From contig NZ_CP135438.1 in assembly GCF_032341995.1 (NCBI RefSeq), positions 1 through 64,000 on the forward strand: 64,000 nucleotides of DNA. Reading direction: 5' to 3'. This stretch comes from Domibacillus sp. DTU_2020_1001157_1_SI_ALB_TIR_016. Lineage in GTDB: Bacteria > Bacillota > Bacilli > Bacillales > Domibacillaceae. The notes beneath the pieces were generated by a model, which saw nothing but the letters and a program-made list of their open reading frames with translations, ran no database searches and was not told where the DNA came from. Below, in pieces: positions 48,503 through 58,047 of this stretch. Both the position numbers and the translations under genes were made by a program. Position 1 is the stretch's first letter. Every line of letters starts with the position of its first letter.

Positions 48503-48661
48503 TTATCTCTTCGGATAAGAAAGCAGTGCAATGGCTTCTTTTAACAGCGTAATATCGCTTACTATTTGTTCTTTTATTCGTTTATCCTCACAGCGTTTAT
48601 AATCGCTCGTTAAGCGAGTCATTTCTTGAATAAACATGAACCAATCGCTGTTTGTACTCAT
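48503..48661 (-). CDS. Possible small protein, 52 residues
   Basis: ATG 48661 opens a helical, charged frame (MSTNSDWFMFIQEMTRLTSD...) ending at 48503 inside a small hairpin. Coding character is reasonable, but the ribosome site is weak. It lies 55 bases upstream of the NAD(P)-binding gene on the same strand. Unrecognised. Confidence 0.4.
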   Translation of the reverse strand: MSTNSDWFMFIQEMTRLTSDYKRCEDKRIKEQIVSDITLLKEAIALLSYPKR

Positions 48662-49080
48662 GGCGATGGTACCGTCCATTTCTGCAGCCCGGCTATCATG
48701 ATTCTATTGAATTTTAGATCCGCAGCTTTGCGTCCTAACCTTTCGATTAGTTTGCCTTTAATTATTTATAAATATATTTTATCCAAATCCCCCCAAAAAA
48801 ACAGCAAAATCTTTGATCTTTTAAGATGGTTTCTCCTTGTATCTTTATGCTATTTTAAGCTAGTATCGCTGTTGTTTTTCTTTCAAAAAATCAAGCACCT
48901 GTTTGTCCAATCCATGCTCACGCTGCATCTTCATAAAACTAAAATTAGAGAAGGGTTGTTTCCTCAGGTAGTAGATCGAATGGTAAAAATGATTGCAAAG
49001 GCATTACCAAAAAGCAGCATTTTTCAGAAGGAGAGAAAAATTCACGAAAAATTTATGAGAAATTTATTTTTGTTCATTAT
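48662..49080. other. Intergenic region without an intact gene
   Basis: A/T-rich DNA. A minus-strand stretch ending near 48850 reads MKMQREHGLDKQVLDFLKEK..., about 21 residues with no ribosome site, perhaps the tail of a lost gene. Nothing else is supported. Confidence 0.4.
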
Positions 49081-49102
49081 CCTTTCACTATACCGTGAAA
49101 GG
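49081..49102 (+). promoter_or_regulatory. Inverted repeat over the promoter/ribosome site of the hydrolase gene
   Basis: CCTTTCAC-TATACC-GTGAAAGG has perfect 8-bp arms. The loop TATACC resembles a -10, and the right arm runs into the Shine-Dalgarno AAAGGAG. It may be an operator or an RNA hairpin masking the ribosome site. Confidence 0.45.
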
Positions 49103-49110
49103 AGTTTTGT

Positions 49111-50094
49111 ATGAAAACATTCATGAATACAGTCAAGAAAATAGCAGCTGGATGTCTCGCTCTTGTCCTTGTTGTAACGGCCTTCGTTTATTTGTATCAT
49201 CATGATCAGCTGAGTAAGGAAGCGGCACTGCTCGAACATAAAGGCAAATATGTTGAATTCGGCGGCCAAAAATTGAATATATACAGTGAAGGCAGCGGCC
49301 CGGAGACGTTTGTGTTTATGCCAGGTTCCGGCATTGCGGCTCCTATTTATGAAATGAAAGGGTTATACAGCAAATTTGCAAAAGAAAGCACCATTGCCGT
49401 CGTTGAGCGTGGTGGATATGGATATAGTGACGTATTAAACGATCACCGTGATATAGATACGATCGTTGCCCAAACAAGAGAAGCGCTGCTTCAAAGCGGT
49501 CATCAGCCTCCCTATATTCTTGTTCCCCACTCTCTTTCCGGACTGGAAGCTATTTATTGGGCACAGATATATCCGGAGGAAATCAAAGCGATCATTGCGC
49601 TGGATATTGGATTGCCCCATGAATATGCGAATCATCAATGGAGTACGGCTGACTCACTGATGATAAAGAGCATGAGCCTATTAACGAAAATTGGATTTCA
49701 ACGCCTGACTCCTTCAAAGGTTTACGATCCTGAAGTGATCCATCAATCCTTTTTAACGGAGAGTGAAAAAAATCAGTTTAAAGCGCTGTCCTTTAAACAA
49801 ATGTTTAACGACAATATGGCAAAGGAGCTGCTTCAAAGTACGGAAAATGCACAAAAATCAGCGGCTCTCCCCCCTCCGAAACAAACACCTGTCTTGCTTT
49901 TATCCGCTTATACAGAGGAAAATAAGCATTCAAAGTACACAAAAGCACAAAACAAAAGTTATCAAGCATTTGCCCGGCAGCTAGAGCACGCAGAAGTAAG
50001 AAAAGTAAAAGGAAAACACTCTATCTATTTGTACGCATCTGACGAAATCTACGAGCTGACTGTTGATTTTTTAACCGACATAAAAACTGATTAA
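49111..50094 (+). CDS. Membrane-anchored alpha/beta hydrolase
   Basis: A 327-residue protein with an N-terminal anchor (residues ~8-30, IAAGCLALVLVVTAFVYLY) and an outward alpha/beta-hydrolase domain. The oxyanion region is FMPGSGIAAP, the nucleophile elbow VPHSLSGLEA (Ser ~145), the acid in LDIGLP or the later SAYTEE region, and the His in KGKHSIYL (~307). Substrate unknown. A two-component system follows 32 bases downstream and may be co-transcribed. Confidence 0.85.
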   Translation: MKTFMNTVKKIAAGCLALVLVVTAFVYLYHHDQLSKEAALLEHKGKYVEFGGQKLNIYSEGSGPETFVFMPGSGIAAPIYEMKGLYSKFAKESTIAVVERGGYGYSDVLNDHRDIDTIVAQTREALLQSGHQPPYILVPHSLSGLEAIYWAQIYPEEIKAIIALDIGLPHEYANHQWSTADSLMIKSMSLLTKIGFQRLTPSKVYDPEVIHQSFLTESEKNQFKALSFKQMFNDNMAKELLQSTENAQKSAALPPPKQTPVLLLSAYTEENKHSKYTKAQNKSYQAFARQLEHAEVRKVKGKHSIYLYASDEIYELTVDFLTDIKTD

Positions 50095-50126
50095 TCATTT
50101 CCACTACAAAAGGAAAAGGTGACGGA

Positions 50127-50798
50127 ATGAAAGGATTTACGATTTTAATTGTAGAAGATGACACCATGATTGGCGGCCTGCTGCAGAAAATTCTGCAGCG
50201 GGAAGGCTATGATGTCCGCTGGAAAAAAGACGGAACAGGTATATGGAACGATCTGCGGCATATTGACCTGGTGATTATGGACATTATGCTCCCTGGCGAG
50301 GACGGATATCAGTTGACACAAAAAATCAAAAACGCCGGGCTGAACATTCCTGTCCTCTTTCTCTCTGCCCGGCAGGATATAGACAGCAAGCTGCAAGGAC
50401 TAACATTAGGAGAAGATTATCTAGTCAAACCCTTCGATCCGAGAGAACTGCTCCTGAGAATGCAAAAAATGCTCAATCTTACATACGGAACCTTTATGCA
50501 GATTAACCATTTGTATATTGATGCCGAGCGAAAAAAAGTATTTAACGGAGGCTTTCATCAGGAAGTCATGTTTACAGCGACCGAGCGAAAAATCTTTTTT
50601 TATTTATACGGGCATAGAGACCGTATTTTAACAAAAGATCACTTTTTTGATTATTTATGGCCGTTGGAAGAGCGAAATCAAAATATTATAAATGTACACA
50701 TAAAAAAAGTCAGAGCAAAAATTGATGACAATGAAGGCAGCATTATTCAAAACATTTATGGAGAAGGGTACCGATTAAATACATGTACAAAGAAATGA
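50127..50798 (+). CDS. OmpR-family response regulator
   Basis: A 223-residue protein: receiver domain with IVEDDTMIGGLLQKIL and phospho-Asp in LVIMDIMLPGEDGY (~residue 53), then a winged-helix DNA-binding domain (TATERKIFFYLYGHRDRILTKDHFFDYLW... VHIKKVRAKI). It overlaps the kinase gene by 16 bases. It probably responds to an envelope or peptide signal, which is inferred from the short-kinase architecture. Confidence 0.92.
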   Translation: MKGFTILIVEDDTMIGGLLQKILQREGYDVRWKKDGTGIWNDLRHIDLVIMDIMLPGEDGYQLTQKIKNAGLNIPVLFLSARQDIDSKLQGLTLGEDYLVKPFDPRELLLRMQKMLNLTYGTFMQINHLYIDAERKKVFNGGFHQEVMFTATERKIFFYLYGHRDRILTKDHFFDYLWPLEERNQNIINVHIKKVRAKIDDNEGSIIQNIYGEGYRLNTCTKK

Positions 50799-51802
50799 CG
50801 TTAAAACGAAAATACCAGCTTCTTTTGTTTTCAGTCGTTATTAGTGTTCCTTTATCGTTATTTGCCATTAATTTTATCATGGTCATCATTTACCGTCTTA
50901 TAGATCCAGCAGAGCGTGTTCCTTTTCATGAATCGTTTGCTTATCCGACGATGATGGCCGCTTTTTGTTTATCTTTCTTTTTACTGTCTTTTTTGTTTTC
51001 CAAGTCCATCCACTCGCTGCTTCGTAAAGTAAACAAATTAAATGAAACGGTGCGGAATTTAGCCAGCAGTGAACAGCTCCCGAGCAAGCTGGAAATAAGC
51101 AAGAAAGACGAAATAGGAGAACTTATCCAGTCTGTGAATCTGTTAATAGACCGAACGGCTTATAGAGAGCTGGAACTCCGGCAGCAGGAAGAAATGAAGA
51201 AAGAACTTCTGCAAAAGCTGCAGCATGACATTAATACACCCTTAACGGCCCTTCGGCTGCAGTTGTTTTATTTAGAAAGCCAGTATCCAGATCAAGACCC
51301 CCTGTTTGAATCGCTTTATAAGCAAATCCACTATATTTCCGAATTGACGACTGGATTGAATGTACAGTCCGGAGAAACGCTGGAGAATTCCTACCTGCTA
51401 ACTCATGACATAGTGGTAGGCGACTTGTTAAATAGTATGGTCACCAAATGGAGTTACTTGTACAACGTGCAGGGGATTGAACTCGTTTATCATGCCAATC
51501 ACCATTCATTAATTTGGACAAGTAATGAGTTATGGCTGCAGCGGCTGTTTGATAATGTATTTCAAAACACCTTAAAACACTCAAAAGCCGCAAAGCTCGA
51601 AGTGAAGATTGAGAATCAAGTTGTTTCCCTTTGTGATAATGGCGCCGGCTTTGATGACAGCCAGGCTCAGAACGGCCTTGGATTGAAAATTATTCACGAT
51701 GTGGCCCGGCTGCTTCATCTCGATTACGATCTTCAATCCAATCAGAACGGAACCTCTTTTTATTTTAAAAGCCAGAAGCCGTTACCGATCAAGGAAAAAT
51801 AA
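50783..51802 (+). CDS. Sensor histidine kinase (two membrane helices, HAMP-like)
   Basis: A 339-residue kinase. Membrane helices lie at ~12-35 and ~52-72 with a very short loop between them, so it likely senses within the membrane. A HAMP-like linker, HisKA (LQKLQHDINTPLTALRLQL, His ~145) and HATPase_c (NVFQNTLKHSKAAKLEV, LCDNGAGFDD, GLGLKIIHDVARLL) follow. Pairs with the preceding regulator. Confidence 0.9.
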   Translation: MYKEMTLKRKYQLLLFSVVISVPLSLFAINFIMVIIYRLIDPAERVPFHESFAYPTMMAAFCLSFFLLSFLFSKSIHSLLRKVNKLNETVRNLASSEQLPSKLEISKKDEIGELIQSVNLLIDRTAYRELELRQQEEMKKELLQKLQHDINTPLTALRLQLFYLESQYPDQDPLFESLYKQIHYISELTTGLNVQSGETLENSYLLTHDIVVGDLLNSMVTKWSYLYNVQGIELVYHANHHSLIWTSNELWLQRLFDNVFQNTLKHSKAAKLEVKIENQVVSLCDNGAGFDDSQAQNGLGLKIIHDVARLLHLDYDLQSNQNGTSFYFKSQKPLPIKEK

Positions 51803-51877
51803 AAGAAACGAATCGTTTAGTTCTTTTGTTCTTCTATACAGAGATCATGAAGCTGCTCTGCTCCATTTCGAGTATGT

Positions 51878-51913
51878 AAAAGAGATACCGCCTTATGCCG
51901 CTGTATCTCTTTT
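51878..51913 (+). terminator. Terminator after the two-component system
   Basis: The stem AAAAGAGATAC / GTATCTCTTTT is followed by TT. It separates the kinase gene from the permease gene. Confidence 0.85.
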
Positions 51914-52047
51914 TACCGTTCTTGAGATTCTACTAATACCGTTACTTCTCTTCCTCAAAGGCAACGATATCGTACTAATTCTTTTCTCCATACATACATA
52001 TACGATGGACAGGGCGTCTTTATTTTCAACTGAAAAAGGAGAAACTT

Positions 52048-53052
52048 ATGATTCCATCCATTCGTCTTCATCCATTCACAATCACACTGTCTGTCACCCT
52101 TCTTTGTATGGCGTTATTTGTATTCTTTGAACCTTTTTTTAAAAAGGAAGATCTCTTTTCGTCCCTTCCTTCTTCACTTTTGCAGCTGAATACGATTTTT
52201 TTAAGTATCCTGATAGAAGCGATTCCGTTTGTTTTAATTGGTGTGTTCATTGCAGGTTTTATACAAATATTTATTCGTGAAGAACACATCAAAAAGTGGA
52301 TGCCGAAAAACCGGTTTACAGCCGTTTTGGCCAGCTGCCTTATCGGCGCCTGCTTTCCAGCTTGTGAATGCGGCATCGTACCGATCGTCCGGAGGCTGGT
52401 TGCCAAAGGAGTGCCCATTCACGCTGGAGTGGGGTTTCTCCTGACGGGACCACTCATTAATCCGATCGTTCTTTTTTCAACTTATATGGCTTTCGGGCAG
52501 GATATGAAGATGGCCGGCCTGCGAATGGGCGTGGGCTTTGTCGCAGCAGTTCTCATTTCTTTGCTGGTCGGCCTTTTTTTCAAGCACAATCAGCTGAAGG
52601 AGCAGCCCGTAGAACAAGAGGCTTCAGCCATACCGTCTAAAATCACCTTTGGTGCGCGCTTATGGGGCATGCTGACTCATTCAATTGATGAGTTTTTCGA
52701 CATGGGGAAATACCTTGTGATTGGAGCTTTTCTTGCCGCATTTGTTCAAACGTATGTCTCAGCGCAGTCTCTCCTGCAGGCGGGAGGCGAAAAAATTCCC
52801 GCCGCTCTTGTGATAATGGGGCTTGCTTATGTTCTCTCCCTTTGCTCAGAAGCAGATGCATTCATTGGCGCTTCTTTTCGCCATTTGTTTCCCCCCTCTT
52901 CTATTTTGGCTTTTTTAATTTATGGCCCCATGATCGATTTAAAAAATACCTTCATGCTTCTCAGTGTATTTCGGATCACCTTTGTTCTTAGTTTACTCGT
53001 TTTGATCACGGTCATTGTTTTTCTCTGTACAAACTTTTTACCTTTTCTGTAA
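52048..53052 (+). CDS. ycgR: Permease of the UPF0718/DUF318 family (YcgR-like)
   Basis: A 334-residue membrane protein with about eight helices and the family motif ACFPACECGIVPIVRRLVAKGVP, rich in cysteines. A second half repeats the fold (LCSEADAFIGASF). Homologous to B. subtilis YcgR, encoded beside YcgQ as here. The substrate is unknown; the cysteines suggest a metal or thiol-reactive compound. AAAGGAG precedes the ATG, and the gap to the next gene is 14 bases. Confidence 0.88.
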   Translation: MIPSIRLHPFTITLSVTLLCMALFVFFEPFFKKEDLFSSLPSSLLQLNTIFLSILIEAIPFVLIGVFIAGFIQIFIREEHIKKWMPKNRFTAVLASCLIGACFPACECGIVPIVRRLVAKGVPIHAGVGFLLTGPLINPIVLFSTYMAFGQDMKMAGLRMGVGFVAAVLISLLVGLFFKHNQLKEQPVEQEASAIPSKITFGARLWGMLTHSIDEFFDMGKYLVIGAFLAAFVQTYVSAQSLLQAGGEKIPAALVIMGLAYVLSLCSEADAFIGASFRHLFPPSSILAFLIYGPMIDLKNTFMLLSVFRITFVLSLLVLITVIVFLCTNFLPFL

Positions 53053-53066
53053 AGGAGGCGGCTTTT

Positions 53067-53930
53067 ATGATATTTCACCCCCATCAAGCGTTTAAGGCTC
53101 TCGCTTTAACGGCTTTCTCTCTTTTTTTCCTGAATCTTCACACGAGCGGAACCATCTTAAAATATGTAAATCCTGACTATGCGTGGCTTAGTTTATGTGC
53201 CGCTTATCTTTTTTTCTTTCTTGTTTTTATTCAATTTTTTCGCCTGTGGAGCCCTAAAAACAAGCACATCCCGTCCTGCAAGCATGACTGCCATCACCAT
53301 TCCAGGCGGAAATATATCTCTTATTCTGTTTTAACTTTTCCCTTGGTGACAGGCTTTCTACTGCCGCCTCAAACATTGAATGCAACGATCGCGGCCCAAA
53401 AAGGAGCCGGTTTGCTTTTGCAAACAGAGAATAAAAGCCTTCCGTCGGAACACGAAGAAATAGCCGTGGACCGAAAAGAAGTACAGCAGGCAGAATTCGA
53501 CCAAAGGATCAGCGCTCTTGAACGCAGCCGTGTAATTCACCTGACCGACGGGGTGTTTGAGCCTTATTACGAGCGAATAAATGCCGATCCCCACAAGTAC
53601 AATGGCCGTACGCTCAAAATGACGGGCTTTGTTTTCAAAGAAAAGAGTCTTCAAACCAACCAGCTTATTTTGTCGCGCTTTTTGATTACACACTGCGTAG
53701 CGGATGCCAGCCTGATCGGTTTTCTAGCAGAATTCGATAGAGCTGCACACTTGAAACAGGATATGTGGGTTGAAATAGAAGGAACCTTATCTGTCACCTC
53801 TTATAAAGGAATTTCCATCCCCGTCGTCAACATCACTTCATGGAAAGAGATTGCCGAGCCCAAAGAGCCCTATGTATATCCGCTTTACATTAAACTTGCC
53901 TTCACGCATCATAATGCCTCTTTCTCTTAG
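53067..53930 (+). CDS. ycgQ: YcgQ-like TIGR03943-family membrane protein
   Basis: A 287-residue protein. The N-terminal part has two to four membrane helices with a histidine/cysteine-rich loop (CKHDCHHHSRRK, ~residues 71-82). The C-terminal ~140 residues form an OB-like exported domain (ADPHKYNGRTLKMTGFVFKE). It is the usual partner of the YcgR permease and probably part of one transporter. The His/Cys loop hints at metal handling. Confidence 0.85.
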   Translation: MIFHPHQAFKALALTAFSLFFLNLHTSGTILKYVNPDYAWLSLCAAYLFFFLVFIQFFRLWSPKNKHIPSCKHDCHHHSRRKYISYSVLTFPLVTGFLLPPQTLNATIAAQKGAGLLLQTENKSLPSEHEEIAVDRKEVQQAEFDQRISALERSRVIHLTDGVFEPYYERINADPHKYNGRTLKMTGFVFKEKSLQTNQLILSRFLITHCVADASLIGFLAEFDRAAHLKQDMWVEIEGTLSVTSYKGISIPVVNITSWKEIAEPKEPYVYPLYIKLAFTHHNASFS

Positions 53931-54107
53931 AAAAATAGCCGCCATCCAGCGGCATTTCTTTTGCTTCTTCCTATGTATATTTTATGTACGAAGAATAATT
54001 TGCCCTTTTTATGAATAAACTAACACCAAAGTGGAAAGACTCTTCATATCTATCGCCAGTCAGTTAGATTTTACTATAACTATGAAAACGAAATGGAGTG
54101 ACTTACA

Positions 54108-54689
54108 TTGAATATTCGTCAGGATGCCTGGTCAAAAGACAATGATCTTTTCCTAGCCAATACGGTGTTAAAGCATGTGCGGGAAGGAAGTACACAACTG
54201 AAAGCGTTTGAAGAAGTAGGAGAAGTATTAAACCGCACAGGAGCAGCATGTGGATTTCGCTGGAACGCTGTTGTCCGCCAGCATTATATTCAAGCGATGG
54301 AAACAGCCAAAAAAGAAAGAAAGCAGCGGCTGCGCGCTCAAAGCAAACAGCGGGCAGATATGAAATCAGAAAACGCAGCTCTTCCTTCCGGCAGTTCAGA
54401 TAGCTATATGACGATGACTGATGTCATTCAATATTTGTCATCGATGACACCTGAAGAAAATACCGCCTCCCTTCAGGAAGAAAACAAGCGGCTCCAGCTT
54501 GAACTTGAAAGCGTCACAAAAGAGCTCGATCAGCTGAAAGAAGTGTATAACTCTATGCAGGAAGATTATGAATCTCTTATGCAGATTATGGAGCGCGCTC
54601 GCAAGCTTGTCGTATTTTCCGAAGAGTCTCCTCCTTCTGTTAAGTTTAAGATGGAGCGAAATGGTAATCTTGAAAAGGTAGCGGAATAA
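54108..54689 (+). CDS. RsfA-family prespore transcriptional regulator (YlbO-like)
   Basis: A 193-residue protein, the length of B. subtilis YlbO. The N-terminal Myb/SANT-like domain ([54 protein letters not shown]) is characteristic of RsfA proteins. A long coiled coil (~120-170, [29 protein letters not shown]) follows. RsfA acts in the forespore under sigma-F. It begins with a TTG codon at 54108. Confidence 0.88.
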   Translation: MNIRQDAWSKDNDLFLANTVLKHVREGSTQLKAFEEVGEVLNRTGAACGFRWNAVVRQHYIQAMETAKKERKQRLRAQSKQRADMKSENAALPSGSSDSYMTMTDVIQYLSSMTPEENTASLQEENKRLQLELESVTKELDQLKEVYNSMQEDYESLMQIMERARKLVVFSEESPPSVKFKMERNGNLEKVAE

Positions 54690-54719
54690 AGAAACAGATC
54701 ACTATTTTCCTTGAAACGA

Positions 54720-54760
54720 AAACAAGCACATGATCCGTCATTCGAATCGTGTGCTTGTTT
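54720..54760. terminator. Terminator-like hairpin
   Basis: The stem AAACAAGCACA / TGTGCTTGTTT lies 30 bases after the YlbO-like gene. The T-run is short. Confidence 0.65.
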
Positions 54761-54781
54761 GGCGCTTCCGCTTTCATTCCC

Positions 54782-55114
54782 TCAGCGGCTGGCTTCTTCC
54801 GCCGAAAGAGCAGTTGTGTCGATCAGTGTTTGGACCGTGACACGCATATGAGGAGGTATATGTTTCTTCTCCAAGCCTGCTCTTTTTCTCTTGAAAGAGT
54901 TCGGCAGATCAATATGAAACTCAGGTCCGTTTTGTTCATCTTCCGATGCCAGCCGAATAAACCCTTCACTCATCACGTAATCTAAATAGGAACGCTCTAA
55001 CCGGTAGAGCTGTTTTTTATACGTATACCCCACGACCATTCTTCCTTCTTTCTCTCTTACACTCAAGATCTCATTATACCAAAAGATCCCTTTGCCGCGT
55101 AGGCTTTTTACCAA
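54782..55114 (-). CDS. Unknown protein, start uncertain
   Basis: An open frame of 110 residues from a TTG at 55114, or 85 from ATG 55039. Neither start has a good ribosome site. The sequence (VGYTYKKQLYRLERSYLDYVMSEGFIRLASEDEQNGPEFHIDLP) looks like real protein, and the frame contains no oddities. Not recognised. Convergent with the YlbO-like gene. Confidence 0.5.
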   Translation of the reverse strand: MVKSLRGKGIFWYNEILSVREKEGRMVVGYTYKKQLYRLERSYLDYVMSEGFIRLASEDEQNGPEFHIDLPNSFKRKRAGLEKKHIPPHMRVTVQTLIDTTALSAEEASR

Positions 55115-55249
55115 AAATAAAGTAAACTTCTTGGCTGAGAAATCCTATCTATACAATACTCTTTCCTTTCCTTTATTTTGTATCGTATAAAAATAAAAAA
55201 CACTTTAACGAGTCAATGACCCATAGAATGTGCTTTCCGCTCGATACGT

Positions 55250-56038
55250 TTAAAAGATTACTTTTATTTTCACGAGATCTTGAATACTCCCATCTTTAGC
55301 GCTTCTCGTGAAAACACGAAGTTCCCCAGTACTTGCTGTAGGGAGTTTGTCGAAAGGCAATGTACTTTTGAAATTTCCGTATTCAGGGGCTCCTGCATCG
55401 GCTGTTGTAAAGCGCTCTTTAGAAACGATCACTCCATTTGCATCTCTTAGCTCATGGTGAAGAACGGCTTCAAATGCTCTTGCTTGTCCTTGGACTCGCT
55501 GTCCGCTAACTACTTTTGCTCCGGGAAGGGGCAACCATACAGCAATATTTCGAGATGTGGGCAGAGGAAGAATCAAATAAAACTTTGACCAAATAAGGTC
55601 TTCTTGATAACCTGGACGTCCCTGATTTGCTTTAGTGATGCTTGAAAGTGAAATTCCAAATCTGCGTGAAATGCTGGAAAGCGTATCTCCTGATTTTATT
55701 TCATAGATAAACACCGGAACTTGCAGCTGTTGATCCGGTATGATTGGTTTATTCAATTGGTTTATGCCCGAAACTAGATCTGTAAATGTGCTGAATTTTG
55801 ATGCGATTCCACTGACTGTATCGCTGTGTTTTACAATATAAGATACTCTCCCTGATTCTAAGATGCTAGGCACCACCAACACATTCCCAGGATAAATAAG
55901 CCCAGGGTCTGTCACGGGTGAAGTTAAATGGTTTGCTTCCTCAATGGCTTTAACAGAGCTTCTGAATCTGCTGGCTATTGAAAAAAGCGTGTCTCCTTTT
56001 CGTACTGTATAAATAAAGTTCTTTTTCGTCACTATCAA
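55250..56038 (-). CDS. LysM-repeat protein with Gmad2 domain
   Basis: The frame opens at 56053, but its GGAGGTGA ribosome site lies inside the first codons, so TTG 56038 is the likelier start (262 residues). Three LysM repeats span ~8-160 (YTVRKGDTLFSIASRFRSS, YIVKHSDTVSGIASKF, YEIKSGDTLSSISRRFGIS). A Gmad2 immunoglobulin-like domain spans ~170-262 (WLPLPGAKVVSGQRVQGQARAFEA). Gmad2 occurs in spore-germination and spore-coat proteins. There is no signal peptide, which fits a coat protein made in the mother cell. Confidence 0.8.
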   Translation of the reverse strand: MIVTKKNFIYTVRKGDTLFSIASRFRSSVKAIEEANHLTSPVTDPGLIYPGNVLVVPSILESGRVSYIVKHSDTVSGIASKFSTFTDLVSGINQLNKPIIPDQQLQVPVFIYEIKSGDTLSSISRRFGISLSSITKANQGRPGYQEDLIWSKFYLILPLPTSRNIAVWLPLPGAKVVSGQRVQGQARAFEAVLHHELRDANGVIVSKERFTTADAGAPEYGNFKSTLPFDKLPTASTGELRVFTRSAKDGSIQDLVKIKVIF

Positions 56039-56053
56039 TTCTGTCACCTCCAT

Positions 56054-56397
56054 TCTCTTAGAATTCTCTTTATCTTATGCATCTGCAACCAAACTGGCTT
56101 GGATGTTCTTATTAGAACAAAATGGAAAAGCGGTTATTAACACCTATAACTACTTTATAATTTCGAACCCTTTCCTTTTTCTTTTTAAAAGGTTTTGCTT
56201 TATTGGTTAAAACGACAAAAAGAACATTGCTATGATATGTATTAAATTTTCTACATATGATAACAAGATTCTTTTTAATGGTTTTAAACATTAGCGACAT
56301 TCATCCTCTACGGGAGGCAAAGCCTAAAGACGAATGACGGGATGAATAACAGCTTTGCGAATTTGTTTTCCACACCTTAAATTAGCCTTCTATTAAG
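56054..56397. other. Intergenic region, no supported gene
   Basis: A/T-rich, with only short low-complexity frames. It contains the region upstream of the LysM gene. Nothing beyond possible promoters is visible. Confidence 0.5.
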
Positions 56398-56437
56398 AAA
56401 GCAGCCAGCTCAGTTAACTGAGCTGGCTGCTTTTTCT
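56398..56437. terminator. Allantoinase terminator
   Basis: A long near-perfect palindrome (AAAGCAGCCAGCTCAG and complement, centre TTAA) overlaps the stop codon and is flanked by A/T runs usable in both directions. Confidence 0.88.
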
Positions 56438-57798
56438 TCGGCTTGTACCGGCTTAATCCACTGGCCGCCTGGCTGCGCGGGCAAGATCGCACCCTGGTCA
56501 TATACAATATGCCCACGGTTAATCGTTTTCTTCACCGTGCACGGGAAAGTGTGTCCGATATACAAGCTGATTTTGTTTTTGGCAAGGAAGTTTTCTTCAG
56601 TAACGGTAAACGACTCATCCGTAGCCAATAACACAAAATCGGCGTCATATCCTTCTGCAATTTCCCCTTTGGAAGCAAGACCAAACCGTTTTGCCGGATT
56701 CGATGCTGTCCACTGTGCTACATGTTCAAGTGAAATCTTATACTGCAGGGCAAGCTCCATCATGGAAAGCAAAGAAAACTGGCCGCCGCTGATACCGCCC
56801 CATGCTTGGAACAAGTTGTACGTGGCTGGATCTTTTAAATCACTTGTACATGGTGAATGATCAGAAGAAATCATATCAAACTTTCCAGCAATCAAAAGCT
56901 CAATCAGCTTTTTCTGCTCTTCTGGCAGGCGAAGCGGCGGTGCACATTTCGCAATGGCCCCTTTTTCCTGAAGAGCATGATGATTAAACATTAAATAGTG
57001 AGGACACGTTTCAACGGTTACATTCATGCCTTTACGTTTTGCTTCTTCAATTTTCTCAATGGCTTCTGCGGAGCTGATATGAACGAAATGAAGCGGGCAT
57101 CCCGTTACTTCTGCATAATAAAGAGCACGCTGTACCGCTTCTGCTTCAGCCGCTATTGGCCGTGTTTCCAAGTAATCATCTGCTGATACCTTTCCGGCCC
57201 GTTCTTTTTCTTCTTTGAGCCAGTCGGTAATCGGTCCGCTTTCAGAATGAAGAGCCAGCACCTTGCCGAGCCCCGCGATGATTTTCATTCCTTTTAAGAG
57301 TGTTACGTCATCTACGTTTTCAAATTCCTTATTTCCTGTTGTAGACAAGAAGGCTTTGAATCCAATCACACCTTCTTCTGCAAGTTCGGCTAAATACGGT
57401 TCATTGCCTGGCACTAGTCCACCCCATAAAGCAAAGTCGGTCCAGGACGTCTGGCTGCCTTTTTCCGCTTTTTCGAAGAGTGCGGCTTTGTCAATTGTAG
57501 AAGGAATCCCGTTAAGCGGCATATCAAAATAGGTTGTGCAGCCTCCTGCAGCCATCATTTGAGAACCTGTATGGAATCCTTCCCAATATTCACGGCCCGG
57601 GTCACTAAAATGGACATGGACATCAATCATGCCAGGCAGCACATATTGGCCTTCTGCGTCGATAATGTGCTCCGCTTCGCCGGAAAGCGTATCGCCAATC
57701 GCCGCAATCTTCCCCTCTTTAATCGCAATGTTTGTTTTTTTCACCTCATTCGAGAAAACCACGTTTCCGTTTTGAATGATCGTATCAAATTGTTTCAT
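56410..57798 (-). CDS. allB: Allantoinase
   Basis: A 462-residue cyclic amidohydrolase that opens allantoin to allantoate in purine breakdown. Metal ligands are in GMIDVHVHFSDPG (~residues 58-70), the carboxylated Lys in GVIGFKAF (~148), His in ALHSESG and FVHISSAEA, and Asp in MISSDHSPC (~315). Length and motifs match AllB/PucH. Other allantoin genes are not in the window. A TGTCA-N7-TGACA dyad lies about 90 bases upstream. Confidence 0.92.
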   Translation of the reverse strand: MKQFDTIIQNGNVVFSNEVKKTNIAIKEGKIAAIGDTLSGEAEHIIDAEGQYVLPGMIDVHVHFSDPGREYWEGFHTGSQMMAAGGCTTYFDMPLNGIPSTIDKAALFEKAEKGSQTSWTDFALWGGLVPGNEPYLAELAEEGVIGFKAFLSTTGNKEFENVDDVTLLKGMKIIAGLGKVLALHSESGPITDWLKEEKERAGKVSADDYLETRPIAAEAEAVQRALYYAEVTGCPLHFVHISSAEAIEKIEEAKRKGMNVTVETCPHYLMFNHHALQEKGAIAKCAPPLRLPEEQKKLIELLIAGKFDMISSDHSPCTSDLKDPATYNLFQAWGGISGGQFSLLSMMELALQYKISLEHVAQWTASNPAKRFGLASKGEIAEGYDADFVLLATDESFTVTEENFLAKNKISLYIGHTFPCTVKKTINRGHIVYDQGAILPAQPGGQWIKPVQAEEKAASSVN

Positions 57799-57889
57799 TG
57801 CTCACTCCCCTATCTCTGGCTCTCCAGCTTTATTTCATTTCAATGCTCGTCTTTTACAGCGGACGACCTTCCGTCACTTCTTTCACTCA

Positions 57890-57906
57890 TGTCACGTTTT
57901 ATGACA
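57890..57906. promoter_or_regulatory. Dyad upstream of allantoinase
   Basis: TGTCA-N7-TGACA has perfect 5-bp arms, 92 bases before the allB start. It could be an operator for a purine-catabolism regulator. Weak on its own. Confidence 0.3.
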
Positions 57907-58047
57907 CAATGATATTTAGTTTGATTTTACAATATTCAAACCCTTAATTCATTAGTAAATATGTGCTTTTTTTTCTGTGATTTGTACACATTCTCCAATA
58001 AAGCTATCTATTCGTACCAATGAGTATGAGCATCACGGAAAGCTCCC

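Noticed and set aside
48626..49114. 162-residue plus-strand frame before the hydrolase
   Set aside because: Lacks a ribosome site, is very A/T-rich, and overlaps the opposite-strand small frame and the hydrolase promoter hairpin.
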